Source: Prochloron sp. SulCav_FS08_3_32_3330 (GTDB lineage: Bacteria > Cyanobacteriota > Cyanobacteriia > Cyanobacteriales > DYNF01). From it: a stretch of 64,000 bases of DNA. This document shows, piece by piece, positions 1-7,602 of this stretch; the stretch's first letter is position 1; every line of letters starts with the position of its first letter. A program made the translations under genes and the position numbers. The stretch spans positions 1 to 64,000 of the forward strand of contig DYNF01000004.1 of NCBI GenBank assembly GCA_020721205.1, read 5' to 3'. The notes beneath the pieces are model-generated. The model had not been told where the DNA came from, did no database searches, and saw only the letters and a program-made list of their open reading frames with translations.

Positions 1-466
1 TTCCTTGTAATTTAACTTGATTAGGTGGATAATTAAAGCTTTTAAATCTCTGTTTAGTTTTAAATTTAGGATAACCTTTACCTTCAAAGAAATTTTTAAA
101 AGCAGTATCTAGTTTCCTTAAATTTTGTTGTAAAACTGTCGAATGAATTGACTTATACCAAGGGCGATTTTTCTTTAAAATAGGTAATTCCGATGATTGA
201 ATTTCATAAGCATTTCGTTTTTTATTACCCTTAAAAGGTTCACCTAAACTTGAATTTTTAGATATTGAACAAGTTAAAGGACAACATTCTGCTTTAGTTT
301 TTAAATCGCTGTAATTACCTAATTTCGGCTGTTTTGCCTGTTCATAACAGGTGATTCGATCTCTTAAACAAAAATTATAATGACACCGCAACATATCAAG
401 CCAATTGACCATTTTGGCTTTTTGAGAGTTATTTGGTTTTAGCTTAAATTTGTGTGCGATTATCAT
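1..466 (-). CDS. tnpB: TnpB (IS200/IS605-family OrfB), 5' part, runs off the left edge
   Basis: The minus strand reads open from an ATG at 466 to the window edge, about 155 codons. The protein begins MIIAHKFKLKPNNSQKAKMV and continues with a Cys-rich stretch and then FFEGKGYPKFK, the usual N-terminal layout of TnpB/OrfB proteins (initial beta strand, helical region, 'GxPxFK' segment). TnpB proteins are RNA-guided endonucleases carried by IS200/IS605 and IS1341-type elements. The RuvC catalytic residues and zinc ribbon would lie outside the window, so intactness cannot be judged. No TnpA transposase is seen beside it, as in tnpB-only elements, but its absence is not proven because one side is cut off. 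Confidence 0.85.
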   Translation of the reverse strand, partial: MIIAHKFKLKPNNSQKAKMVNWLDMLRCHYNFCLRDRITCYEQAKQPKLGNYSDLKTKAECCPLTCSISKNSSLGEPFKGNKKRNAYEIQSSELPILKKNRPWYKSIHSTVLQQNLRKLDTAFKNFFEGKGYPKFKTKQRFKSFNYPPNQVKLQG

Positions 467-532
467 TGTTTTTTTGTTAAGCTAGAATTATCAATTAGTA
501 TAGCACATTCTCTCAAAAACTCTATTTAGTGG

Positions 533-620
533 ATGCCCTATCGGGCGTTTCTTGCTAGTTCGCTTACATCCCCCGTTAATTTCCGTGAGTTCTTTTTTTT
601 GTTGTGAAATTTAACGGGGG
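533..620. repeat. Candidate left end of the TnpB element: two hairpins
   Basis: Upstream of tnpB there is a small hairpin GCCC-TATC-GGGC (535-546) and then a 10-bp inverted repeat, CCCCCGTTAA at 570-579 with TTAACGGGGG at 611-620. Subterminal hairpins are typical of IS200/IS605 ends. The exact end and cleavage site cannot be fixed from one copy. The larger repeat also lies just past the stop of the 42-residue gene at 668-796, so it could instead help terminate that gene. Confidence 0.4.
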
Positions 621-667
621 TATTTCGCTCACATTTTAAGATAAATCAAATTTTCTTGTGATCAGAT

Positions 668-796
668 CTAATCTTGATCTTTAGGCTTAGTCAAAATTAC
701 GCGCCAAAGTATAAATAATAACATAAATAAATAACCTGAGACTGTTAACCAATCTTGCCAACTCCCGGATAGATTTAAAATCGGATGGTGATTCAT
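668..796 (-). CDS. Small single-membrane-segment protein (42 aa), unknown
   Basis: An ATG-to-TAG frame of 42 residues begins MNHHPILNLSGSWQDW and has one hydrophobic stretch (residues 18-35, LTVSGYLFMLLFILW followed by RVI) and a charged tail ending KPKDQD. One-segment proteins of this size are common in cyanobacterial thylakoid complexes, but I do not recognise this one as a known photosystem, cytochrome b6f or NDH subunit. It lies just downstream of, and on the same strand as, the DUF4359 gene, 31 bp away, so the two may be co-transcribed. The composition and membrane segment make a real gene more likely than a chance frame. Confidence 0.5.
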   Translation of the reverse strand: MNHHPILNLSGSWQDWLTVSGYLFMLLFILWRVILTKPKDQD

Positions 797-827
797 TTTT
801 GATAACATTAATTAATTAATAATAGGA

Positions 828-1211
828 TTAATTAGTACGAGATAAGGTGATAAAATTACCAAATATTCCGACAGTATGAAATTTTTGATTAAGTAATTTT
901 GTCGAATAAATAGTAAATAATAAATAATTCTGTTTTTGAGTGGCATTAGAAATATAATTTTCTAGATCTGGTCTAATACTTGATCCTGCCCAGTCTAATC
1001 CTGTTTGACAAGCACTTTCGATTAATCCGCCGATCGCTTTTTGCCATTCAGGAGTTTGATCATTAGAAGTGTTACACATTGCTTCTTTTGCTTCTTTCAC
1101 AAAACGATTAGAGGCATAATCTACATAATCTGTTTGATTGGGATTTGTGAATAACATTACCCCTGATATAATTCCGATAGGGATTAGGGAGATTATTTTT
1201 TTATCTTTCAT
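828..1211 (-). CDS. DUF4359-type exported protein
   Basis: This 127-residue protein starts with a positively charged N-terminus and a hydrophobic segment (residues 6-22, ISLIPIGIISGVMLFTN), followed by TNPNQTDYVDYASNRFVKE, which is the hallmark start of the cyanobacterial DUF4359 family. The rest is a small, probably periplasmic or lumenal domain with two Cys residues (46 and 68) that could form a disulfide. Function is unknown. The upstream intergenic region is short (1212-1305) and shared with the divergent maf gene. Confidence 0.75.
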   Translation of the reverse strand: MKDKKIISLIPIGIISGVMLFTNPNQTDYVDYASNRFVKEAKEAMCNTSNDQTPEWQKAIGGLIESACQTGLDWAGSSIRPDLENYISNATQKQNYLLFTIYSTKLLNQKFHTVGIFGNFITLSRTN

Positions 1212-1305
1212 TGAATTTATTTTGTTTAATGTTTAATATTTTATCTAAATAAAAATATCTATCAATTTTAATTTTAAAATTTTGAATTGTCAATTGTGAT
1301 TTTTT

Positions 1306-1899
1306 ATGAGTTTTCCTAAATTTATTTTAGCTTCTGCTTCCCCCGCTCGTCGTCAATTATTAGAAAGTGCCGGAATTAAGCCTATTACTGTTCATAGTAA
1401 CTTTGATGAGTCTCAAATTCAAGTGAATGATCCTCTTGAATTAGTCCAAATTTTAGCTCAGAAAAAAGCGGAAACGGTTTTACCTTTATTTACGGATAGT
1501 TTAATCTTAGGCTGTGATTCAGTTTTAGCCCTCAACGGACAAATTTATGGCAAACCCGAAAATCCGGCGGCGGCGATGGCAAGATGGCAAGAAATGAGGG
1601 GTCATGAGGGCTTTTTATATACGGGTCATGCTTTAATAGATCAATCCCAAAATCGGCAAATTGTCCGTTGTGGGATTACTAAGGTTTATTTTGCTCAGAT
1701 CAGCGATCGCATGATCACAGAATATGTGAAAAGTGGTGAGCCTTTGGCTTGTGCGGGATGTTTTGCCATTGATGGAAAAGGCGGTTTATTTGTGGAAAAA
1801 TTAGAAGGATGTCATAGCAATGTGATCGGCTTAAGTTTGCCCTTATTACGGCAAATGTTAACGGATTTAAACTATGATGTGACAGACTTTTGGCGTTAA
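1306..1899 (+). CDS. maf: Maf-family nucleoside triphosphate pyrophosphatase
   Basis: The 197-residue protein carries the Maf signature [18 protein letters not shown] at residues 7-24 and the conserved acidic [18 protein letters not shown] segment (Asp71) that binds metal. Maf proteins hydrolyse non-canonical or modified nucleoside triphosphates such as dTTP, UTP or m7GTP to monophosphates and are linked to house-cleaning and septum control. Length is normal for the family. It is divergent from the DUF4359 gene and starts a run of plus-strand genes, but the genes downstream are not functionally related as far as can be seen. Confidence 0.93.
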   Translation: MSFPKFILASASPARRQLLESAGIKPITVHSNFDESQIQVNDPLELVQILAQKKAETVLPLFTDSLILGCDSVLALNGQIYGKPENPAAAMARWQEMRGHEGFLYTGHALIDQSQNRQIVRCGITKVYFAQISDRMITEYVKSGEPLACAGCFAIDGKGGLFVEKLEGCHSNVIGLSLPLLRQMLTDLNYDVTDFWR

Positions 1900-2004
1900 G
1901 TAGTTTGGCATAATTAAACGTATATTTTATATTTATTATGTTATAGTAAGGCATTTTAGTTTAAATTTAAAACATTAACAAAAAATAAAATAGGAAAAAA
2001 TCGA

Positions 2005-2361
2005 ATGACAGCCAGTGAAAAATTTAAAGAAAAAATCAAACAAGGAAATCTGAAAGAGGCACTCATTTCTGTAATGAGTGAAGCAGTGGAGTTAAAAATT
2101 ACCACTTGGGTATCTACGGAAGATGAAAATTCCTCATCAAAGCCTAATCCGGGTCATTATATCCGCACTCGGATGAACATTTTAGATGGGGATATTGAAA
2201 ATGAAATAGGCGCTCAATTTATTAACAAAAAGTCCTATAGTGAACTTCAACAGTTTCATCTTGAACAGGTAAAGCAAGGACATCAAATAGTACACACTAA
2301 TCTTGAAAATATCCATAAAATGTTTGCACTGTTATCTGATAGTCTGTCTCAGTTATCCTAA
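2005..2361 (+). CDS. Unknown protein, paralogue of the N-domain of the next gene
   Basis: The 118 residues match the first part of the following 961-residue protein. Both have a K/E-rich start, then a 'GNL.EA....M..AVELKITTWV' segment (here residues 12-34), then 'IRTRMNILDGDIENEIGAQF' against 'LKSRINLIQGEIENKIGDQF', and a C-terminal helix with HxxQV. The predicted fold is all-helical. No known family is recognised. An AGGA-type ribosome site lies at about 1992. The two genes are 143 bp apart on the same strand, which suggests tandem duplication followed by extension of the second copy. Confidence 0.7.
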   Translation: MTASEKFKEKIKQGNLKEALISVMSEAVELKITTWVSTEDENSSSKPNPGHYIRTRMNILDGDIENEIGAQFINKKSYSELQQFHLEQVKQGHQIVHTNLENIHKMFALLSDSLSQLS

Positions 2362-2504
2362 TCAGTGATAAGATCGGGCTATCGAAAAAAAATTGATCAA
2401 ATTTTTATTCTGTTTTTATTTTTTATTTTAGAATTACACTTACATAATTAAGGCGATTGAAACGGATAACGCTCAATCTATAAACTAGGGAGAACAACAA
2501 AATT

Positions 2505-5390
2505 ATGGTGTCAAACAAAGAACAAGAATTTAAGGAAGCTCTCAACAGTGGCAATCTTGCTGAGGCATTCTTATTGGCGATGAATAGTGCTGTGGAATTA
2601 AAAATTACCACTTGGGTAGAATCATCTCAAAGTGAGTTAAAAGAGGATTCAAAAGACACCAAACCTCATCAAGAGAAAGAAACTCCCGGACATAGCCTCA
2701 AAAGTAGGATTAATTTAATTCAAGGGGAAATTGAAAATAAAATCGGTGATCAATTCCTAACTAACTCAGAACTATCTCAAATATTACCTTTTCATTTCCA
2801 TCAAGTTTCTTTAAGTAGTCATAATTTTCGGAATAATTTACAAAGTTTACAAAAACTTTTTGGGTTATTAGCGGCGTTAAATCAACAGGATAACTCTCAA
2901 CAATTACTAGAACTTTTAAATTTAGAAAATCAATTTATTTCTGAAACTCCTTCAGAAATTCCCCTTCCACCTTTAGAGTTAGGAATAAAAACAAAAACTC
3001 CTCCGGTGGATGTGATTCCTGTGCCTGTGATTCCTAAGTCTCCGGTAGAAACAAAAGTTACTCAAGTTCCCCTTGAAATTGAACCAAAAGAGGAAAGATT
3101 AGAGGAATTTAAGTCAGAAATTAAAGCAGAAATTAAAGAACAAATTAAAGCAGAAATTAAAGAACAAATTAAGGCAGAAATTAAAGAAGAACCGGAATTA
3201 GAATTAGTTACTCCTGCCCCAGAAATGCCTGTTTCTGATTTAGATGAAGAAGATTGGGAAGAATCTAATTTTGTTCCTTCGGCTATATCTTTTGAAGAAG
3301 AAACTGTTAAGATTAGCAGTGAAATTGAGGAAAAAAATGATTATTCTCTTGATATTTTAAGTCTGGATGATTTAGAAGAATCTCCTGAAGAAGATTGGGG
3401 TGATGTGGCACTTTCTCATGATAATTTAGACTTAGATTTAGAAATAGAAGAAACAGGTTTAAATGAGGAGGATATTCCTGCTTTAAAATTAGAAGCTTCT
3501 GCTGAAGAATTAGCTGATTTTGATATTCCTGTAATTGAATTAGAGGAAGTTCCCGAGGAGGAGGATTGGGGTGATGTGGAACGTCCTCATGATATTTTAG
3601 AATTAGATTTAGAAGGAGAAGAAACTAATGTAGAAATAGGTTTAAGAAAGGCTGAACTTCCTCCTTTAAAATTAGAGTCAGAAACGGAGATTGAACAACT
3701 TGATTTAGGAGAAATTTCTGAGGAGGAAGATTGGGGTGATTTGGATATTCCGTTAGAAACTCCTCTTGATAATTTAGAGTTAGAAGAAGGTGCTGAAATA
3801 ACTTTTGATCATGATCTTTCTAGCACATTCGATTTAGAAAAAGAGGAAGAAACTCCTTTCATTGCTTTAGAGGAAACTCCGACATTTGAAGCGGAAAATT
3901 GGGATGAAACGGATCAAGTTTTAGGTTTAGAATCGGAAGATTTAGAGTTAGAAGAAACGCCTCAATTAGAGGAAGAAAATTGGGATGAAACGGATCAAGT
4001 TTTAGGTTTAGAATCAGAAAATAATTTTGATTTAGATGATTTAGATAATCTTCCTAGTTTAGATTTAGAGTTAGAAGAAACGCCTCAATTAGAGGAAGAA
4101 AATTGGGAAGAAACTGATCATAATTTAGGTTTAGAATCAGAACATAATTTTGATTTAGGTGATTTAGATAATCTTCCTAGTTTAGATTTTGAATCAGAAG
4201 AAACGCCTCAATTAGAGGAAGAAAATTGGGAAGAAACTGATCATAATTTAGGTTTAGAATCAGAAAATGATTTTGATTTAGGTTTAGAATCAGAAGATTT
4301 AGATAATCTTCCTAGTTTAGATTTAGAGTTAGAAGAAACGCCTCAATTAGAGGAAGAAAATTGGGAAGAAACTGATAATGTTTTAGGTTTAGAATCGGAA
4401 AATAATTTTGATTTAGATGATTTAGATAATCTTCCTAGTTTAGATTTAGAGTTAGAAGAAACGCCTCAATTAGAGGAAGAAAATTGGGAAGAAACTGATC
4501 ATAATTTAGGTTTAGAATCGGAAAATAATTTTGATTTAGGTGATTTAGATAATCTTCCTAGTTTAGATTTTGAATCAGAAGAAACGCCTCAATTAGAGGA
4601 AGAAAATTGGGAAGAAACTGATCATAATTTAGGTTTAGAATCGGAAAATAATTTTGATTTAGATGATTTAGATAATCTTCCTAGTTTAGATTTAGAGTTA
4701 GAAGAAACGCCTCAATTAGAGGAAGAAAATTGGGAAGAAACTGATAATGTTTTAGGTTTAGAATCGGAAAATAATTTTGATTTAGATGATTTAGATAATC
4801 TTCCTAGTTTAGATTTAGAGTTAGAAGAAACGCCTCAATTAGAGGAAGAAAATTGGGAAGAAACTGATAATGTTTTAGGTTTAGAATCGGAAAATAATTT
4901 TGATTTAGGTTTAGATGATTTAGATAATCTTCCTAATTTAGATTTAGAATCAGAACATAATTTAGAAGATTTTACAGGCTGGACTGAGGAAGAAGAAAGT
5001 ACATCTATTCCTAATTTTGATTCTCTCAATTTAGATGATAATGAAGATTGGATTGAAGAAGGTGACGAAAATCCTTTTGCAGAAATTTCTTCAGAGGGGG
5101 ATCTTACGGATTTAAACTTAAATGAAAATGACAGTTTACAGAGTAATCCTTTTGAAGAAACTTCCTTAGATGAAAATGATATTAATTCTTTAGATGATTT
5201 AGGAAATTTTGAACATTTTGACTTAGGAGAAAATGAGGAGGAATCACTTTTTGATGATATAATATCTGAAACAGAAGATAAGAATATTTCTACTTTATCC
5301 TCTGATGATTTATCTCTATTAGATGATGATTTATTTAATAGTTTAACTACTGTTAAACCTCGTCCATCTAATCCAAAAAAGTCTAATTAA
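2505..5390 (+). CDS. Large acidic repeat protein, unknown (961 aa)
   Basis: Residues 1-125 form a helical domain shared with the 118-residue neighbour. Residues about 150-200 are a proline/lysine linker, and residues about 203-226 repeat IKAEIKEQ three times, probably a long charged helix. From residue 240 to the end the protein is extremely rich in Asp and Glu, with little hydrophobic content apart from regularly spaced Leu, Phe and Trp. Residues 479-812 are eight near-identical 41-45 residue repeats, each with 'ETPQLEEENW.ETD' and 'LDNLPSLD' blocks. The tail is again acidic with 'DSLNLDDNEDW'. There is no signal peptide and no catalytic motif. It looks like an extended, mostly disordered scaffold or binding protein presenting Trp and Leu short motifs. 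Function unknown. A hairpin follows at 5405-5427. Confidence 0.85.
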   Translation: MVSNKEQEFKEALNSGNLAEAFLLAMNSAVELKITTWVESSQSELKEDSKDTKPHQEKETPGHSLKSRINLIQGEIENKIGDQFLTNSELSQILPFHFHQVSLSSHNFRNNLQSLQKLFGLLAALNQQDNSQQLLELLNLENQFISETPSEIPLPPLELGIKTKTPPVDVIPVPVIPKSPVETKVTQVPLEIEPKEERLEEFKSEIKAEIKEQIKAEIKEQIKAEIKEEPELELVTPAPEMPVSDLDEEDWEESNFVPSAISFEEETVKISSEIEEKNDYSLDILSLDDLEESPEEDWGDVALSHDNLDLDLEIEETGLNEEDIPALKLEASAEELADFDIPVIELEEVPEEEDWGDVERPHDILELDLEGEETNVEIGLRKAELPPLKLESETEIEQLDLGEISEEEDWGDLDIPLETPLDNLELEEGAEITFDHDLSSTFDLEKEEETPFIALEETPTFEAENWDETDQVLGLESEDLELEETPQLEEENWDETDQVLGLESENNFDLDDLDNLPSLDLELEETPQLEEENWEETDHNLGLESEHNFDLGDLDNLPSLDFESEETPQLEEENWEETDHNLGLESENDFDLGLESEDLDNLPSLDLELEETPQLEEENWEETDNVLGLESENNFDLDDLDNLPSLDLELEETPQLEEENWEETDHNLGLESENNFDLGDLDNLPSLDFESEETPQLEEENWEETDHNLGLESENNFDLDDLDNLPSLDLELEETPQLEEENWEETDNVLGLESENNFDLDDLDNLPSLDLELEETPQLEEENWEETDNVLGLESENNFDLGLDDLDNLPNLDLESEHNLEDFTGWTEEEESTSIPNFDSLNLDDNEDWIEEGDENPFAEISSEGDLTDLNLNENDSLQSNPFEETSLDENDINSLDDLGNFEHFDLGENEEESLFDDIISETEDKNISTLSSDDLSLLDDDLFNSLTTVKPRPSNPKKSN
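3939..4940 (+). repeat. In-frame 123-bp tandem repeat array, eight units
   Basis: Units start at 3939, 4062, 4185, 4320, 4443, 4566, 4689 and 4812. Six are exactly 123 bp; the third is 135 bp (an extra GLESED-like piece) and the last is 129 bp. The hexamer CGCCTC marks each unit at a constant position. Variants follow a higher-order pattern: units 1-3 and 4-6 repeat the same order of subtypes, with the third and sixth starting DFESE instead of DLELE. This suggests duplication of a three-unit block. Confidence 0.95.
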
Positions 5391-5404
5391 TACAGTTAAG
5401 ATGT

Positions 5405-5427
5405 AACACAAGCATCTTGCTTGTGTT
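5405..5427 (+). terminator. Hairpin after the acidic repeat gene
   Basis: AACACAAGC, loop ATCTT, GCTTGTGTT form a perfect 9-bp stem 15 bp past the stop codon. No strong T-run follows directly, so it may be a processing or insulating hairpin rather than a classic terminator. Confidence 0.45.
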
Positions 5428-5481
5428 ATGTCTTAATTTAAGCTAAAATTAATGATTAATTATTAGGGAGAATCATCATCT

Positions 5482-6261
5482 GTGAAGAAAAATCAAAGTG
5501 AATTACAAAGAAAAAACTCTTTAGAAACAAGATTAAATAGTTTTATTCAATCTTTAGGAGAAGTGTTTGTGGAGATTACCGCCTTAGAAGTAAATACAAT
5601 GGTGGTAGAAGAAATTACGGGGGATAAATTTATTCCTTGGGAAGTTTATCGAGACCTTTTTCCTATTTCTCAAGAATATTTAGAAAAACAGCCGATTTCT
5701 CCTACTTTATATCATCGTTATTTAGATTTAAGAAAACAATTAGAATTACAATATCTTCTCTTATTAACTAATCCTAATTCTGAACTTTTTGATGAACAAA
5801 ATACGATAGATGGAGTTTATAATAATTCGATTTTAACTAATAATAATTTAGAATTAAATAGCGATAATACATATTTACCAAATCCGATTGATTCTAAAAG
5901 TAATCGGGAACAAATGAAGGTTCAAAAATTGTTAAATTGTAGTTCTTTTTTGCGAATATTAAGAAAGATTGCGGAAATAAAATCAACTTTAGAACTTCGC
6001 AATCGTTTTTTATTAACTCAATCTAATAATTCATCGGATCTTTATCTTAATACAATTTATGCTCAAACTGTGGTTCAATTAGATGGAGATGTGGTTAATC
6101 GTTTTAATCAGGAAGTTTTAGTCCATCCTAATCGAGATTTATTAATTAAATTACATCAAGAAAATGTGAATGCTGGACAACAACAATGGAAAGGTTTGTT
6201 AAGTTTTATGATTGAAATTATCCAAGGATTATTAATCAAGGGAAAGGATTTAATTAAATAA
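5482..6261 (+). CDS. Unknown helical protein (259 aa), GTG start
   Basis: The frame starts at GTG with AGGGAG twelve bases upstream, which supports this start. The sequence is predicted largely helical: residues 8-30 LETRLNSFIQSLGEVFVEIT, then 'WEVYRDLFPISQEYLEKQ', a Gln/Asn-rich middle (about residues 105-150) and a C-terminal amphipathic part ending in IEIIQGLLIKGKDL. No signal peptide, membrane segment or known motif is visible. It sits 91 bp after the acidic repeat protein on the same strand and before a membrane protein of unknown function, so it may belong to one functional unit with them. Confidence 0.65.
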   Translation: MKKNQSELQRKNSLETRLNSFIQSLGEVFVEITALEVNTMVVEEITGDKFIPWEVYRDLFPISQEYLEKQPISPTLYHRYLDLRKQLELQYLLLLTNPNSELFDEQNTIDGVYNNSILTNNNLELNSDNTYLPNPIDSKSNREQMKVQKLLNCSSFLRILRKIAEIKSTLELRNRFLLTQSNNSSDLYLNTIYAQTVVQLDGDVVNRFNQEVLVHPNRDLLIKLHQENVNAGQQQWKGLLSFMIEIIQGLLIKGKDLIK

Positions 6262-6302
6262 ATAATTAATTATTATTTATTTATAGGCAAGATGCCTGTA
6301 CC

Positions 6303-6411
6303 ACAAATAACTAATAACCAATAACCAATAACCAATAACCAATAACTAATAACTAATAACTAATAACTAATAACAAATAACAAATAACAAATAACCAATA
6401 ACTAATAACCA
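6303..6411. repeat. Heptamer array (TAATAAC / TAACCAA type)
   Basis: About fifteen head-to-tail 7-bp units vary between AATAACC, AATAACT and AATAACA, and run right up to the ATG at 6412. This is the short tandemly repeated heptamer type long known from cyanobacteria. Because it fills the leader of the next gene, no ribosome binding site is visible there. Confidence 0.9.
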
Positions 6412-7128
6412 ATGACTAAACCTCTTTTATTAGATTCTTGTTTTGAAATTATTGAAGATAAAATTGATCCGAAAACTTCAATTATTCAGGGAATTTCTTT
6501 TCATCTCAATCAAAAAACTTTAATCCAAATTTTAACAGCAAAACAGCAAAATATTTCTTTAAAAATCTCAGCTTCTATTTTAAATCAAATTAGATATTAT
6601 TGTTTAATTGATCAAGATCAATTATTTAATCTTCAATCTAATCTGAATTTTATTACTTATTTTGACTCAATTAATAATCAGAAACCTTTACTCAAAACTA
6701 CCCTAGGTTTAGAAGGAAATATTGTTAATCAAATTTGCGATCGCTGTTTAGAAAATGGGGATTTATTATTAAATATTACCCTTGCCCATTATTGGTTAAT
6801 TGAACAAATTTTAAAGGAAATAAAATTTCAATTTAAACCAGCTAAAGTTAAAAAATGGTTTAATATTATAGCGTGGATTATTGCCGTAATTATTGTTATA
6901 ATAAGTGTTATATTTAACCTTCCACATTTTCAAAATAATGTCTTATTATGGATCGCTCCTATCGTTGTTTGTTTTCTCTTACAATGGGGGATTCAAAAAA
7001 TATTATGGTTAAATATTCATTTAATTCGTCGTTGGCTATTAAAACAGACACTTTATGGACTTTTTTCCCGTCAACAAAAACAACAAAACCAAACTTTAAA
7101 TATATTAAGTGATTTAGGGTTATCATAA
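6412..7128 (+). CDS. Unknown protein with two C-terminal membrane segments (238 aa)
   Basis: The N-terminal 145 residues look cytosolic, with the segment TTLGLEGNIVNQICDRCL at about 97-114. Two hydrophobic segments follow: residues about 150-170 (WFNIIAWIIAVIIVIISVIF) and about 180-202 (LLWIAPIVVCFLLQWGIQKIL). The C-terminus is basic and Gln-rich (RQQKQQNQT). I do not recognise the family. The upstream leader is a heptamer repeat without a visible ribosome site, so expression may depend on translation from upstream or be weak. It is the last gene of the unknown plus-strand run that begins at 2005. Confidence 0.65.
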   Translation: MTKPLLLDSCFEIIEDKIDPKTSIIQGISFHLNQKTLIQILTAKQQNISLKISASILNQIRYYCLIDQDQLFNLQSNLNFITYFDSINNQKPLLKTTLGLEGNIVNQICDRCLENGDLLLNITLAHYWLIEQILKEIKFQFKPAKVKKWFNIIAWIIAVIIVIISVIFNLPHFQNNVLLWIAPIVVCFLLQWGIQKILWLNIHLIRRWLLKQTLYGLFSRQQKQQNQTLNILSDLGLS

Positions 7129-7239
7129 ATGTAGATTGGCTTGTAAAGTTTCAACCATCGGCGGATCAATATTGATTAGTGGGTTTTGATAACGGGATTT
7201 AGTATAAATAATAGTTAATCTGTCTTTTTTATAGTAAGA
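7123..7239 (-). pseudogene. C-terminal fragment of an unrecognised protein
   Basis: On the minus strand an open stretch without a start codon reads KKDRLTIIYTKSRYQNPLIN and then IDPPMVETLQANLHL before a stop at 7123. The composition looks like real protein and the frame is closed by a stop just upstream at 7240. It overlaps the end of the preceding gene by a few bases. It may be the surviving tail of a gene cut by the rearrangement that also damaged the neighbouring toxin gene. Chance cannot be excluded. Confidence 0.3.
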
Positions 7240-7278
7240 TTAAAGTAAACAAAATTATTTTGATGAAGTAGGTTATCT

Positions 7279-7503
7279 ATGATTAAAAATATTAATTTAT
7301 CCCAAGATATTCACACTAGATTATTTGCTATTTCTCGACAAGTTGGACGTAAAGAAGATGACTTAATCGAAGAAGCAATTATTACTTATTTAGAAGATTT
7401 TGAAGATATTAAAGATGCTCAAGAGCGTTTATTTAACCCTCCTGATCGTTATTTGACTTTAGAAGAAGTGGAAGAAGAACTTGGTTTGGCAAATAATTTG
7501 TGA
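7279..7503 (+). CDS. Ribbon-helix-helix antitoxin (orphan)
   Basis: The 74 residues begin INLSQDIHTRLFAISRQVGR and continue with KEDDLIEEAIITYLEDFEDI, a typical CopG/RHH DNA-binding fold: a beta strand, a helix with a 'GR' turn, then a second helix. The C-terminal third, ending LTLEEVEEELGL, is the toxin-binding tail of RelB/ParD-type antitoxins. Directly after it lies only the tail of a RelE/ParE toxin, so the module is broken. Such antitoxins repress their own promoter and may persist as anti-addiction genes. Confidence 0.8.
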   Translation: MIKNINLSQDIHTRLFAISRQVGRKEDDLIEEAIITYLEDFEDIKDAQERLFNPPDRYLTLEEVEEELGLANNL

Positions 7504-7570
7504 GTTACTAGATAACAAGATGATTATTTTAGTAATTAAAATTGGTCATCGCAAGTCCGTTTATGATTAA
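7502..7570 (+). pseudogene. RelE/ParE toxin remnant (last 22 codons)
   Basis: In the frame overlapping the antitoxin stop, the DNA encodes ELLDNKMIILVIKIGHRKSV followed by YD and a stop. This matches the conserved C-terminal strand and 'GHR..VY' end of RelE toxins, including the catalytic-region Arg and Tyr. The first two-thirds of the toxin are missing, which points to an internal deletion joining the antitoxin end to the toxin end. Confidence 0.75.
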
Positions 7571-7602
7571 ATGTTTCAAAAATTATCAAAATAAAAAACA
7601 AA

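Noticed and set aside
2505-5390. Repeat array as an assembly artefact
   Set aside because: Units differ by scattered substitutions and two in-frame length variants, which argues against duplicated reads, though long reads would settle the exact number.
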